DNA of 64,000 nt, taken from contig NZ_OX365700.1 of assembly GCF_947241125.1 (NCBI RefSeq), forward strand, positions 3,132,001-3,196,000, read 5' to 3'. Both the position numbers and the translations under genes were made by a program. The notes under the pieces were generated by a model. It saw nothing but the letters and a program-made list of their open reading frames with translations. It was not told where the DNA came from and made no database searches. Position 1 is the stretch's first letter. Every line of letters begins with the position of its first letter. Shown here piece by piece: positions 54,409 to 63,998 of this stretch. The DNA is from Nitrospira tepida (GTDB taxonomy: Bacteria > Nitrospirota > Nitrospiria > Nitrospirales > Nitrospiraceae).

Positions 54409-55503
54409 TTACGCTTGAGCCGCCACCTTGCGATAGACCTCGACCATCCGGCGGGCCGTCTCATCCCACGAGAACTGCCTCGCCCTGACGAGACCGCGCT
54501 TCCGGAGCTCTTCCCAGCGGCTCTCATCGCTCAGCAGGCTGCGCATCTCCCGAGCCAGTCCCTCCACGTCGTCCGGGTCCACCTGCGCCCCCGCATCGCC
54601 CACCACCTCCGGCAAGGAAGAGGCGTTGGAGGAGATCACCGGACAGCCGCAGGCCATGGCTTCCAACACCGGCAAGCCGAACCCTTCGTAGCGGGAGGGG
54701 AAGACGAAAAGCCGCGCCTGCCGATAGAGACGCAACAGCCGGTCGTCCGACACGGGTCCGGGAAACAGCACGCAGTCCGTGAGGCCCAATCGGGTCACGA
54801 GGTCAACCACGTCGGCGCGCTTTCCCACATCTCCCGCGAGCACGAGATCGTGGCGCTGGCGGATCGGCTGGGGCAAACGCGCGAAGGCGTCGATGAGCGT
54901 CTCCACATTCTTGGTCGGATCCTTTCCCGCGACGCACAGCACATAGGGCTTCGCCCCTTCCCTCTCCTCACAGCGCGCCGCCGGCGCAAACCGTTGCTGG
55001 TCCACGCCGGGATAGACGACCGTCACCCGGTCCTCCTCAACCGGGAGGAGGCGGAGAATGTCGCCCTGCGAGCAGAGGGAATCGGTCACCACGTGGTCGA
55101 GACGGGCCCAACGATCTCCGATCACCAGAGAAAACAGCCGCTCGTTGAAGCTTGGCCGAGGACGATGATGGGCAAGCACCAGGGGTTTCAAGTCATGGAT
55201 CGTCGCGACGAACTTCCCGCGCTTCCATGCGATACAGGAATCATAGGGAAAATGCAACACGTCGTAGGTTCCCGCCGCCAGCGGCGCCACCTGTTCCCAC
55301 ACGCGCCGCCGGAAGAACGGAATGCGGACGGTGCGATAGACCATGTTGGGACGGGCCGTGAAGGCACAGGCCGAAGGCGGCATCAACACCAGATAGTCGT
55401 GCTCCCGATCGACGCGGCCGATGGCTTCGATCAGCTCCCGCGCGTAGCGGCCCAACCCGACGTTGAAGTCCCTCACGTGCCATGCGGCGATGACGATTTT
55501 CAT
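54409..55503 (-). CDS. GT4 glycosyltransferase
   Basis: A GT-B transferase of 364 residues. It starts IVIAAWHVRDFNVGLGRYAR, with the donor-site EX7E motif in FPSRYEGFGLPVLEAMACG. This motif set resembles mannosyl- and rhamnosyltransferases of the GT4 family. It is followed after 80 bp by rmlA. Confidence 0.9.
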   Translation of the reverse strand: MKIVIAAWHVRDFNVGLGRYARELIEAIGRVDREHDYLVLMPPSACAFTARPNMVYRTVRIPFFRRRVWEQVAPLAAGTYDVLHFPYDSCIAWKRGKFVATIHDLKPLVLAHHRPRPSFNERLFSLVIGDRWARLDHVVTDSLCSQGDILRLLPVEEDRVTVVYPGVDQQRFAPAARCEEREGAKPYVLCVAGKDPTKNVETLIDAFARLPQPIRQRHDLVLAGDVGKRADVVDLVTRLGLTDCVLFPGPVSDDRLLRLYRQARLFVFPSRYEGFGLPVLEAMACGCPVISSNASSLPEVVGDAGAQVDPDDVEGLAREMRSLLSDESRWEELRKRGLVRARQFSWDETARRMVEVYRKVAAQA

Positions 55504-55530
55504 GATGGAGAAAATCCCCGTCGCGACCGG

Positions 55531-56409
55531 CTACGGCGTCGGCTTGATCCCTGAGGCCGACGCGCCCGCCGGCGTCGGTTTTTCGATCAAGGCATGGCCG
55601 TATCTCAGCCGCTCATAGCGGGCGGTCACAACGCTCCGCAAGCCGGTCCAGCGGCGCTCCAGCCAATTGCCGCGGACAGTCCGGTTCCACTTGGCGGTGA
55701 AATGGGCCAGGTTGGCGGTCGGATAGGTCCGGCTCTGTTTGTTCTTGATCGCGTCCTGCGTCACCATGCTGAAGTGGTGGATCAGCACCGAGCCGGTCAT
55801 CGCCGCCTGCCATCCGGCTTCACGGGCGCGCCAGAGAAAATCCACGTCTTCGCAGCCGCCGTAGGTAAAGGCTTCGTCGAACAGTCCGACCTGCTCAAAA
55901 ACCCGGCGGTCGATCAGCATGCAGGCCCCGTAGATCTCCTTTCGAATGGCCCCGGCGCACCGGCGGGTAAACTCCGCGGCATACCGTTCCAGATCATAAT
56001 CGAGCGGCCCCTCGCGGGCCGATGGAGACACGATGCCATAGCGGCCGCTCTGCATGAACGCCAGCAAGCCTCTCAACCAGCCCGGCGTCACCACGATGTC
56101 GTTGTTGAGGATGCCGATGACCTGGCCCGTGGAAGCCCGGACCCCTTGGTTCCAGGCCTTGGCGCAGCCCAGGTTGCTGTCGTTGGCGATCACCTGCGCC
56201 GGCACCGTCTTCAAATAGTCGCGCGTGCCGTCCGCCGAGGCATTGTCCACGACGATCACCTCAATAGGAACATCGGTCCAGCGGTGAATGGAATCCAGAC
56301 ACCGGCGCGTATAGTCGAGCTGATTGTAGACCGGGATCACCAGACTGGTCATCAGGCCGGAGCCCGCCGTCGCGGACGGCTCCCCGGCAACCACCGGGCC
56401 GGGGTTCAC
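55531..56409 (-). CDS. GT2 glycosyltransferase
   Basis: A 292-residue GT2 transferase: LVIPVYNQLDYTRRCLDSI, ILNNDIVVTPG for nucleotide binding, and FTYGGCEDVDFLWRAREAGW. A GTG start at 56409 overlaps the next gene's stop as GTGA; the ATG at 56352 (MTSLVIPVYN) is possible too. It is translationally coupled to the GT4 gene before it. Confidence 0.87.
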   Translation of the reverse strand: MNPGPVVAGEPSATAGSGLMTSLVIPVYNQLDYTRRCLDSIHRWTDVPIEVIVVDNASADGTRDYLKTVPAQVIANDSNLGCAKAWNQGVRASTGQVIGILNNDIVVTPGWLRGLLAFMQSGRYGIVSPSAREGPLDYDLERYAAEFTRRCAGAIRKEIYGACMLIDRRVFEQVGLFDEAFTYGGCEDVDFLWRAREAGWQAAMTGSVLIHHFSMVTQDAIKNKQSRTYPTANLAHFTAKWNRTVRGNWLERRWTGLRSVVTARYERLRYGHALIEKPTPAGASASGIKPTP

Positions 56410-57596
56410 AGCGGGGCTCCGATGGAAGACGGTTCCACCGGCCCCTGGATGAGCCCGGCATAGACGGAGGACAGGCCATTCATCATGGCCTCCACGGTGA
56501 ATTGCTTCATCACCCGCTGCCGGCCTTTCCGTCCCATTTCCTTGCGACCGTCAGGGTCCTTCAGCAGGGCCGTGACGGCCCGCGCCAGTTCGCCGACATC
56601 CCCGGGCGGCACCAATAACCCGGTCTCTCCGTTCACGACGATGTCGGGCAAGCCCCCGGTCCGGGAGGCCACCACCGCCCTTTCCCTCGCCATCGCTTCC
56701 AGCACCGCAATGCCGAATCCCTCCATGAGGGAGGGCTGCACGTACAGGTTCATGGCGTCAAGAAGGGCTCGGACCTGCCGCTCGAACCCGAGGAAATGGA
56801 CGCGGCCGGTCAGGCCCAAATCGCGGCACTGGAGCCTTAAGCTCCGCTCATGTTCCTCATCGCCCTGTCCGAGAACCAGATAATGGACATCCGGCACTGC
56901 GGCCAGGATTTCGGGCAGCGCGCGGAGCATGATGTCGTAGCCCTTCCGCGGAAAAATGTTGCCCACGGTGCCGATCACGACGGCGTGGTCGGCGATCCCC
57001 AGCCGGCGCCGTACAGCGGACCCGGCTCCGTCCATCTCCGCGCCCACCCAGCGGCCGTCGAGTCCGCTGTGCAGCACACGGATGCGGTCCCGTTTCACGC
57101 CGCCCGCCTCCAACGTGCCGGCCACCTGGGTGGATACCGCCAACACACAGTCCAACCTGGCCAGTTCATATTGGGCGACCTTGGACACGTCCAGGTCCTG
57201 CCTGAGATGCGCCGCCACCGGAACGCGAGCGGCATGGAGGGCGCGCAGGGTCTGCGGGACCCACCAGAGATCGTTGACATGGATCAGGGAGGGCTTGAGG
57301 TCCTCGATGAGATGCCGCAACAGGCGAACCGCCGGCTTTCGGCGAGGGAAGCTCCACATCTTTCTCCAGGCGGGGAAATCAGCGCCGTGGACCGGGATGC
57401 CGCGCTGCTTCAGCTCCATCGCCAGGGGGCCGCGTTCCGGACAAATCACGGCCGGAACATACCCGAACGATCCCAAGTGCTCGACATAGGCCAGCAGCTC
57501 CCGCTCGGCCCCGCCGATCTCGCCGATGCCGTGGACGAAGAGGATCTTCGTGTGTCGCCCCTCGCGGGGCCGGGACAACAAGGCCGGAGATTTCAC
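56406..57596 (-). CDS. GT4 glycosyltransferase
   Basis: A GT-B transferase of 396 residues starting near [20 protein letters not shown]. The donor-side motif is [22 protein letters not shown] start overlaps the O-acetyltransferase stop as GTGA, so the two are coupled. Specificity is unknown. Confidence 0.9.
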   Translation of the reverse strand: MKSPALLSRPREGRHTKILFVHGIGEIGGAERELLAYVEHLGSFGYVPAVICPERGPLAMELKQRGIPVHGADFPAWRKMWSFPRRKPAVRLLRHLIEDLKPSLIHVNDLWWVPQTLRALHAARVPVAAHLRQDLDVSKVAQYELARLDCVLAVSTQVAGTLEAGGVKRDRIRVLHSGLDGRWVGAEMDGAGSAVRRRLGIADHAVVIGTVGNIFPRKGYDIMLRALPEILAAVPDVHYLVLGQGDEEHERSLRLQCRDLGLTGRVHFLGFERQVRALLDAMNLYVQPSLMEGFGIAVLEAMARERAVVASRTGGLPDIVVNGETGLLVPPGDVGELARAVTALLKDPDGRKEMGRKGRQRVMKQFTVEAMMNGLSSVYAGLIQGPVEPSSIGAPL

Positions 57597-58201
57597 GGTT
57601 GCGGCACCCCGTAGCGCCGGATAAAGGCCTTCAGGTCGGAGGACATCAGGAGCGGCAGCGCCTCCTCAATCTTCGCCGGCGGCCAATCCCACCAGGCGAT
57701 CGCCAACAACGCCTCGATCGTCTGCTGATCGAATCGATATTTCACGACCCGGGCCGGCGAACCGGCCACGATTGCGTAAGGAGGCACATTCTTCGTAACC
57801 ACGCTTCTCGCCCCGATCACGGCTCCGTTTCCGATGGTCACGCCGGACAGGATCAGCGCGTCGGTTCCGACCCACACATCGTTCCCGATGACCACATCTC
57901 CCTTCGAGACCGATGGGTAAGGCAAGCGCATCTTGTCGCCCACCATGACTTGGAACGGATAGGTCGAAACCCAATCCGTCCGATGATTGAACCCGGTCAG
58001 GATCGTCACCCCGGAGGCAAAGGAGCAGAACCGTCCGACTGTCAAGGTGGTGCCGTCCTCGCCCCGCGGGACTCGGGGATGGCCGTAGCTCCATTCGCCG
58101 ATGGAGAACCCCTGGTAGTCGGGATTGTTGCCCATGATCGTCCGAGACGGCCGCGGCGCTCTCAATCCGATCTTCACCAGAAAGTCCCTCACCCTTCCCA
58201 T
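57593..58201 (-). CDS. CatB-like O-acetyltransferase (xenobiotic acyltransferase group)
   Basis: A 202-residue left-handed beta-helix acyltransferase with [20 protein letters not shown], the active-site [14 protein letters not shown] (His), and [14 protein letters not shown]. Members acetylate antibiotics or polysaccharide sugars. Its position between two GT genes suggests sugar O-acetylation. Confidence 0.88.
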   Translation of the reverse strand: MGRVRDFLVKIGLRAPRPSRTIMGNNPDYQGFSIGEWSYGHPRVPRGEDGTTLTVGRFCSFASGVTILTGFNHRTDWVSTYPFQVMVGDKMRLPYPSVSKGDVVIGNDVWVGTDALILSGVTIGNGAVIGARSVVTKNVPPYAIVAGSPARVVKYRFDQQTIEALLAIAWWDWPPAKIEEALPLLMSSDLKAFIRRYGVPQP

Positions 58202-58261
58202 CGCCTCGCTCCGGATCGCTTCGTCCCCTCCGCCGCCCCCTGTTTCCGGCGGCCCTGTCGT

Positions 58262-58789
58262 TCAGGGCGTCCCGACTTTGTCCACGCGAAGCGTGACATG
58301 CATGTTATCGACCACATTCCACAGATAGCGGCGGCACCGTTTCTGAATGTAGGCCGGCAACCACCGGAACGGCTTGCGCACATCATAGGCAATCCGCTCA
58401 ACCCGGAAATCGGTCCTGATTCCATAGTCAGTCGGGGGCTCGAAGTATTGAAAGGTATCCTCGGTGATGTACCGCACGTGAGTGGGATCACGAAACGCGC
58501 CGCGGGACGTGTAGTAGGGCACGACGATTTCCACCTTCCCGCCAGGCCGGCAAATGCGGGAGACCTCCTCCATCAAACCGATCAGATCGCGCACATGTTC
58601 AATCACATGCCTCATCCAGACCACGTCGACCGAGCTGGTCTTGATCGGAAGCCGGTGCTCGATATCGGCCACGACATGAATGCCGGGTTCCCTTCGCACA
58701 TCGACTCCCCAGGCTCCCTCGACTTTGTTCTTTCCACACCCAAGATCGAGAACCACCGGCCTGCCGCTCTCCCTGGTCATCTTTACCAA
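58262..58789 (-). CDS. Small SAM-dependent methyltransferase
   Basis: A 175-residue class I methyltransferase with motif I VLDLGCGKNKVEGAWGVD and DVVWMRHVIEHVRDLIGLME. Short version of the fold, common in polysaccharide loci. The next gene lies 58 bp upstream. Confidence 0.85.
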   Translation of the reverse strand: MVKMTRESGRPVVLDLGCGKNKVEGAWGVDVRREPGIHVVADIEHRLPIKTSSVDVVWMRHVIEHVRDLIGLMEEVSRICRPGGKVEIVVPYYTSRGAFRDPTHVRYITEDTFQYFEPPTDYGIRTDFRVERIAYDVRKPFRWLPAYIQKRCRRYLWNVVDNMHVTLRVDKVGTP

Positions 58790-58847
58790 TCACGCCTTGG
58801 CCGGTTGGCTCGCCGTTACCCGAACAAGTCAATGAAGCGCCGGACCG

Positions 58848-61160
58848 TCATGCGGATCGCTCCTGTGAGCCGTCGCCGACGGATTGTGCCCGGCTTCCTG
58901 ACGGCATGGACAACAGGCGTCGTGCCGTCTCAAACACTTCGTCGACCGTGATCTGCCTCATGCAGCTTTGCTCGCCGCGCATGCAGGTGGGATGGTAACA
59001 GTCCCTGCAATCCAGCCCCTTGTAGATGGTCGTCACCTCCGCCGTCCCGTACGGCGTCCATTCCGAGGGGGAAGACGGCCCAAAGAGCCCGATGACCGGC
59101 GTCCCGACGGCTGCGGCCAGGTGCATCGAGCCATTGTCGTTGCCGATGTATAGGGCGCAGCATTTCACGATGGCGGCGAACTGCCTGAGATCGACTCGTC
59201 CGGTGATATTGATCGGGCGACAGCGGGCCAGTTCCTGTATCTGAGCCGCCACGGCCTGCTCCCGCGCGCCGCCGCCGATCAAGACCCTACAACCGGCCTC
59301 CGAAGAGAGCCGATCGGCCAACTGGGCAAACCGCTCGGCCGGCCAGGCCTTGAACCAGTATCGGGCGCCGGGATGGAACATGACGAGAAGCCGGCCATCC
59401 GGTGAGATGCCCAATTCTTGGAGCAACCGCCCGCCCTGCTCCTCTTCCTCTTTCGTTAACCACACCGTCGGAGGTTCCGGCTTGGCCGTGATCCCGAGCG
59501 GGGCCAGCAGCGCCAGATCCCGGCTGATTCGATGGGTGCCCTCCGGAGGCGAATCGACTTCGTGCGTGTAGGCCAGCCAGCCCCGCCACCGCCGCGATTC
59601 ACGAAATCCGATGCGGACCGGAATGTTGCTCAACAGGCAGGTGAATTCGGCCCGGTCGTTGCCGGTCATGTCGATCACGCAATCGAACCCTCGCTTCCGG
59701 ACCTCGTGATAGAACTGCGCCTGCGTGCCGAAGCGGCTTCGATCGACGAGCAGGACCTCCGCCACGTCAGGGTTGTGCCGCAGCACGTCTTCAGTCCCGG
59801 GGTACACCGCAACCGTCACACGGCTATCCGGAAGCGCCTGACGCAGAGCCCGCAGGATCGGGGTGGCGAGCAGGACATCCCCGATGTAGCGCAGCTTCAG
59901 GAGCAGAATATTCCGCATCGACATCGGGCGCGGCACCAGAGCAGGCCCAACGGAACGATCCGGTGCGAGAGACTGGCTCACGATGCGCGGCCGGTGCTGG
60001 TGGGGGTCGCCGGACGCGGCGTTTCCGGACGAACAGGAACCGGAGGAGCAGGCCGGAGGGCAGAGTTCCCGATAGACGCGCATGACCTGCCGGGCCGATT
60101 CCTCCCACCTGAACAGCTTGGCCCGCTCAAAGCCTTTTGCGACCAGAGAGTCCCGCAAGGCGCGATCCTCAAGGGCCCGCGCCATAGCCTGCCCCAACTC
60201 CGCGGGGTCGTCCGGGTTCGCCAACAGGGCCGCATCCCCGGCAACTTCGGGCAGGGACGAGCGGTCGGAGGTCACCACCGGCGCCCCGCAGGCCATGGCC
60301 TCCAACACCGGCATGCCGAACCCCTCATAGAGGGACGGAAAGACAAACAGATCCGCGTGGGAATAGAGCAGCCGAAGTTCCATCCCCGACACCCGTCCCG
60401 GACAGATGACGCGACCCTCCAGCCCCACGGCCTTCGCGGTCTCCAGATAATTCCCGAACCGGTGGACTGGGTCCCCAACCAGGATCAGCTTGCGCCGCCC
60501 CAGCCGCGCAGCTTGCCCAGCCGCCGCCTGTAGGAACACCCGGTGATTCTTGCGCGGATCCGCGCCTCCGACGAAGAGCACGAATCCCTCGTCAGGGGAG
60601 AGCGCCAGTTTTTCGCGCAACATCGCCATCGCCGCAGGATCGCGCAGCGGGCGGAACTCCTCCGAGACGCCGCAATAGACCACCTCGATCCGCTCCGCAG
60701 GCAGGCCGTACAGCTCCGTGATTTCCCGCGCCGAGAATTGCGAGATCGTCACGACCTTGCGCGCCCGCCAGACCGCGCGGCTGGTCCGGGAGGCCGCGCT
60801 GCGCTGGCCGAACAATCGCGTGGAATATTCCGGATGGCGGTCCAGCCATCCGTCGTAGATCGTCACGACCCCTCCGTACCGCCCGACCGTTTGCAGGCGA
60901 AAGTTGGTCCCATGGTAGAGGTCCAGCCCGTCCCGCTGCGCCCGGAATTTGATCGCCCAACGCGGGGTCTCGCGCCAGCGTACCCGTGGATCGGAAGCCC
61001 AGGCATCGAGCCTGCCGAGATCGAGCGAGCCGCGATCGACATAACAGACCAACTCGAAATCTTCGTTCAACCGCAGAAGCCCGCGCAGGAGGTAATAGAC
61101 GTACCACCCGATCCCTCCCCGGTCCCGCACCGCCGGCGTCGCATAGATTCCGACCCTCAC
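58848..61160 (-). CDS. Fused GT4-GT9 glycosyltransferase
   Basis: A 770-residue two-domain protein. Residues 1-366 form a GT4 enzyme (VGIYATPAVRDRGGIGWYVY, FPSLYEGFGMPVLEAMACG). A ~46-residue linker with a CxxxCSSGSC-like cysteine cluster (about 367-412) follows. Residues 413-755 form a GT9 heptosyltransferase-like enzyme (ILLLKLRYIGDVLLATPILR, LFGPSSPSEWTPYG, GNDNGSMHLAAAVGTPVIG). The internal start candidate at residue 413 has no ribosome binding site. GTGA overlap couples it to the GT2 upstream. Confidence 0.9.
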   Translation of the reverse strand: MRVGIYATPAVRDRGGIGWYVYYLLRGLLRLNEDFELVCYVDRGSLDLGRLDAWASDPRVRWRETPRWAIKFRAQRDGLDLYHGTNFRLQTVGRYGGVVTIYDGWLDRHPEYSTRLFGQRSAASRTSRAVWRARKVVTISQFSAREITELYGLPAERIEVVYCGVSEEFRPLRDPAAMAMLREKLALSPDEGFVLFVGGADPRKNHRVFLQAAAGQAARLGRRKLILVGDPVHRFGNYLETAKAVGLEGRVICPGRVSGMELRLLYSHADLFVFPSLYEGFGMPVLEAMACGAPVVTSDRSSLPEVAGDAALLANPDDPAELGQAMARALEDRALRDSLVAKGFERAKLFRWEESARQVMRVYRELCPPACSSGSCSSGNAASGDPHQHRPRIVSQSLAPDRSVGPALVPRPMSMRNILLLKLRYIGDVLLATPILRALRQALPDSRVTVAVYPGTEDVLRHNPDVAEVLLVDRSRFGTQAQFYHEVRKRGFDCVIDMTGNDRAEFTCLLSNIPVRIGFRESRRWRGWLAYTHEVDSPPEGTHRISRDLALLAPLGITAKPEPPTVWLTKEEEEQGGRLLQELGISPDGRLLVMFHPGARYWFKAWPAERFAQLADRLSSEAGCRVLIGGGAREQAVAAQIQELARCRPINITGRVDLRQFAAIVKCCALYIGNDNGSMHLAAAVGTPVIGLFGPSSPSEWTPYGTAEVTTIYKGLDCRDCYHPTCMRGEQSCMRQITVDEVFETARRLLSMPSGSRAQSVGDGSQERSA

Positions 61161-61927
61161 CGGTCCCCCCCGTCGCCGGCCGCGATCGACTCCCAGGCCT
61201 TGGCGTATTTCAGGAACGTGAACATGCCGGCAAACAGCGCGACCACAAGGCCGTGCACCCCGTCACGCCATCCGCCCCGCAGGACATAGGTCTTGGCGAT
61301 CGTGCCGAGGTGATGGCCGGCGATCTGAGCCGCCGTCACGCGGGACCGGCGTTTGAGCTTCTCCGCGGCGCCGAGCGTGGAATAGGCGACGACCTTCCGC
61401 GCGTGGTGGGCCACCGTGGGCATCGTGTGGTGATCCATCGGATTCGACAGCCGGAGGACGCGCCCTTGGAACAGCAGCCGCTCATGCAACTTGGTATCGT
61501 CGTACCGGCAAGCGGCTCGCCGGATCAGCCGGATTTGATGATCCGGATACATCCCTCCCCCTTGGATCCAGCGGCCGTAAAAGAAGTTGCGCCTGGGGAC
61601 CTCGAAGGCCGCCACGTCCGCCGGGACTTCCGCGGCGAGGACCGTCTGGATTTCGCGCGCAAGGGCGTCCGGCACCCGCTCGTCGGCATCCACGATCAGT
61701 ACCCACTCGCTGCTTGCCTGTTCGATCCCGAAATTTTTCTGCGGCCCGTACCCTGGCCAAGGCCGGACGAAGACACGGGCGCCGGCCTGTTCAGCCAGCT
61801 CCACCGTCCGGTCCGTGCTCTGGGCGTCCACCACGATCTGTTCGCCCGCCCATTGAACGGACTCCAGACAGGCCGGGATGTTGTGCGCCTCGTTCTTGGC
61901 GATGACCAGCGCAGTGACCGCCGGCAT
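61157..61927 (-). CDS. GT2 glycosyltransferase, WaaE/KdtX-like
   Basis: A 256-residue GT2 transferase with AVTALVIAKNEAHNIPACLE, the acidic site EWVLIVDADERVPDAL, and a C-terminal hydrophobic stretch VALFAGMFTFLKYAKAWE. It resembles core lipopolysaccharide beta-glucosyltransferases of the WaaE type. The ATG at 61927 has GAGGG about 7 bp upstream and lies 4 bp after the previous stop. Confidence 0.88.
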   Translation of the reverse strand: MPAVTALVIAKNEAHNIPACLESVQWAGEQIVVDAQSTDRTVELAEQAGARVFVRPWPGYGPQKNFGIEQASSEWVLIVDADERVPDALAREIQTVLAAEVPADVAAFEVPRRNFFYGRWIQGGGMYPDHQIRLIRRAACRYDDTKLHERLLFQGRVLRLSNPMDHHTMPTVAHHARKVVAYSTLGAAEKLKRRSRVTAAQIAGHHLGTIAKTYVLRGGWRDGVHGLVVALFAGMFTFLKYAKAWESIAAGDGGDR

Positions 61928-61931
61928 CGGT

Positions 61932-62777
61932 TTACCCTCGGAATCCACGTTGCGCAATCTCCCTATAAAAACGCCAGTTGAGCCATCGATTGACCCTCGG
62001 TTTCAAGCGCCGGGCCGCAGCGATCCGGTCCTGCATCACAGCCGGATGGCGGCCGCGAAAATCCTTGAGGATGTCATAGTGCTCGAACTCGGCCGCCTCG
62101 GACGTAAACCAACGTGACTCCGACGGCGGAGGCGCGTCCCCGTGGTAGACGGCGGTCTGTTCCCGCTTCTTGGCCGTCATCGTCACCGGAGCCTTGACCC
62201 AGCCGTAATGGAACACCAGGGCGCCGGATGAGGCGAGCCATTCCTTCGGCCCGTTTTGCAGATAGCGCTGCGTCGCCTTCTCATGAAAGCCGACCGCGTC
62301 GCCGCAGGATTCGACTTCGCCGTTGTTGCGGATGATCCGCACCGCCTTATGGTAGTACCAGGGGTTCAGGGACCAGTAATCGCCGACGAAATGCAGGTAG
62401 CGAAAGAGGAGGCCCTTCACCGCCGGATTGTTCACGTGCCTGGCCATGGAACGGACGATGCCCGGCAGATGGTCCTCATGAATCACTTCGTCGGCCTGGA
62501 GGTAGAACGCCCAGTCCCCGCGGCAATGGGACAAGGCGATGTTCGTCTGTTGCGAATAGATCAGCCCGCCTTGCCGCAAGGTCTCGTCCCACACCGAGTC
62601 GATGATCCGGATCTTCGGATCGTTGATGGACTCGATCAACTCGCGGGTGCCGTCCTCGCACCGCCCGACATTGACGATGAATTCATCGACGATCGGCAGG
62701 ATGGATCGGATGGACTCCGTCACCGGATAGTCGTATTTGACCGCGTTCCGACAGAATGTGAACCCGCTGACCTTCAT
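61932..62777 (-). CDS. Glycosyltransferase (GT2-like), second paralogue
   Basis: A 281-residue protein closely related to the one at 40536-41375: MKVSGFTFCRNAVKYDYPV, DEFIVNVGRCEDGT, GDWAFYLQADEVIHEDHLP, and GDYWSLNPWYYHKAVRIIR. The ATG at 62777 matches the paralogue's start. It lies between two GT2 genes of WaaE type. Confidence 0.86.
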   Translation of the reverse strand: MKVSGFTFCRNAVKYDYPVTESIRSILPIVDEFIVNVGRCEDGTRELIESINDPKIRIIDSVWDETLRQGGLIYSQQTNIALSHCRGDWAFYLQADEVIHEDHLPGIVRSMARHVNNPAVKGLLFRYLHFVGDYWSLNPWYYHKAVRIIRNNGEVESCGDAVGFHEKATQRYLQNGPKEWLASSGALVFHYGWVKAPVTMTAKKREQTAVYHGDAPPPSESRWFTSEAAEFEHYDILKDFRGRHPAVMQDRIAAARRLKPRVNRWLNWRFYREIAQRGFRG

Positions 62778-62790
62778 TACTTGCTGGCCT

Positions 62791-63591
62791 TCACCCCTTC
62801 CCACTTGAAGCTAAACATTTACTTGAGCCACTCACCTGAATCTCCCAAAACTTCGCGTACTTCAGGAAGGTGTAGTAGCCGTACAAGCCGGAGAGGATCA
62901 ACCCCGGCATCCCGTCACGCCAGCCGCTTCTGCCGACGTACATCTTCAGAAACGTAAAGAGCGGGTGGCTGACCAGTTGGTGCGGGCGGAACCGGCGGCC
63001 CTGCGCGGCCATGCGCCTGGCCATCAGGTCCGAATACCGGTCCATCTTGGCCAGGTAGTGATCGATATTGCGGAACGGGTATTGGAAGATCGCCTGGGTG
63101 AAATACCCCGCCTTGCCGGTGATGTCGAACCCTTCGTGCACGACATCCCCCTCCCGGTACCGAACGCTCCCCTTGCGGAACAGTTGCGGCTGCCGGTAGT
63201 CGGGATAGAAGCCGCAGTGGCGGATCCACCGGCCCAGAAAAAAATTCTTGCGCGGAATGAAATAGGCATCGGCCTGACCGGAAACCATCGTGCGCCGCAC
63301 TTCATCGCGCACCTCCGGCGTGGCGCGCTCGTCCGTATCGAGGCTGAAGATCCAGTCGTGCGAGGCTCGGGCCGTGGCCTCGTTCCGGAGCCGGCCGAAC
63401 CCTCGAAACTCGTGTTGAAAAATCCTGTCGGTGAACTCCTTCGCGATCACCGCCGTTCGGTCCGTGCTGAAGGAATCCACCACGACGATTTCATCCGCCC
63501 ACGTCACCGACTCCAGGCAGGCCCGCATGTTCGGCTCGTCGTTGTAGGCCATGATGACGGCCGAAACCTTCGGCGACGCGGTTTCCATCAT
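62791..63591 (-). CDS. GT2 glycosyltransferase, WaaE/KdtX-like
   Basis: A 266-residue GT2 transferase with VSAVIMAYNDEPNMRACLES, IFSLDTDERATPEVRDEV and the closing ILSGLYGYYTFLKYAKFWEI. It is a second WaaE-like enzyme and shares layout with the one at 61157-61927. The ATGA overlap couples it to the GT4 gene upstream. Confidence 0.88.
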   Translation of the reverse strand: MMETASPKVSAVIMAYNDEPNMRACLESVTWADEIVVVDSFSTDRTAVIAKEFTDRIFQHEFRGFGRLRNEATARASHDWIFSLDTDERATPEVRDEVRRTMVSGQADAYFIPRKNFFLGRWIRHCGFYPDYRQPQLFRKGSVRYREGDVVHEGFDITGKAGYFTQAIFQYPFRNIDHYLAKMDRYSDLMARRMAAQGRRFRPHQLVSHPLFTFLKMYVGRSGWRDGMPGLILSGLYGYYTFLKYAKFWEIQVSGSSKCLASSGKG

Positions 63592-63998
63592 GACCTGGCA
63601 GCGGCCATGTCAGCCGCGCGGCGGTACACCCGCTCCAGCTCGTCCAACATCCGATCCAGGGAATAATGCCGCTCGACGAGGGATCGCCCCGCCGCGCCCA
63701 GCCGCGCCCGCAGCTCGCGGTCGTTCAACAACAGGCGGATCCGGTCCGCCAGCGCGGCGGCATCACGGGGCGGCACGACGAACCCGGTTTCTCCGTTTCT
63801 CACGACATCCGGAATGGAACCCACCGTCGTCGACACGACCGGCAGCCCTACCGCCATCGCCTGCATGAGCACCTGCGGAATCGTGTCCCCCTCTACAGAC
63901 GGGATGACAAAGACATCGAGCGAGTGGAAGACGTTCAACAGATCGTCCCGATAGCCCAGCATCCGCACCGAATGCCCGACCCCCTGTTCCTGGATGCG
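63588..63998 (-). CDS. GT4 glycosyltransferase (5' partial)
   Basis: The C-terminal part of a GT-B transferase runs off the window; the frame is open to its right edge. Visible motifs are LDVFVIPSVEGDTIPQVLMQ, AMAVGLPVVSTTVGSIPDVV and GFVVPPRDAAALADRI. The true start is outside. Confidence 0.88.
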   Translation of the reverse strand, partial: RIQEQGVGHSVRMLGYRDDLLNVFHSLDVFVIPSVEGDTIPQVLMQAMAVGLPVVSTTVGSIPDVVRNGETGFVVPPRDAAALADRIRLLLNDRELRARLGAAGRSLVERHYSLDRMLDELERVYRRAADMAAARS

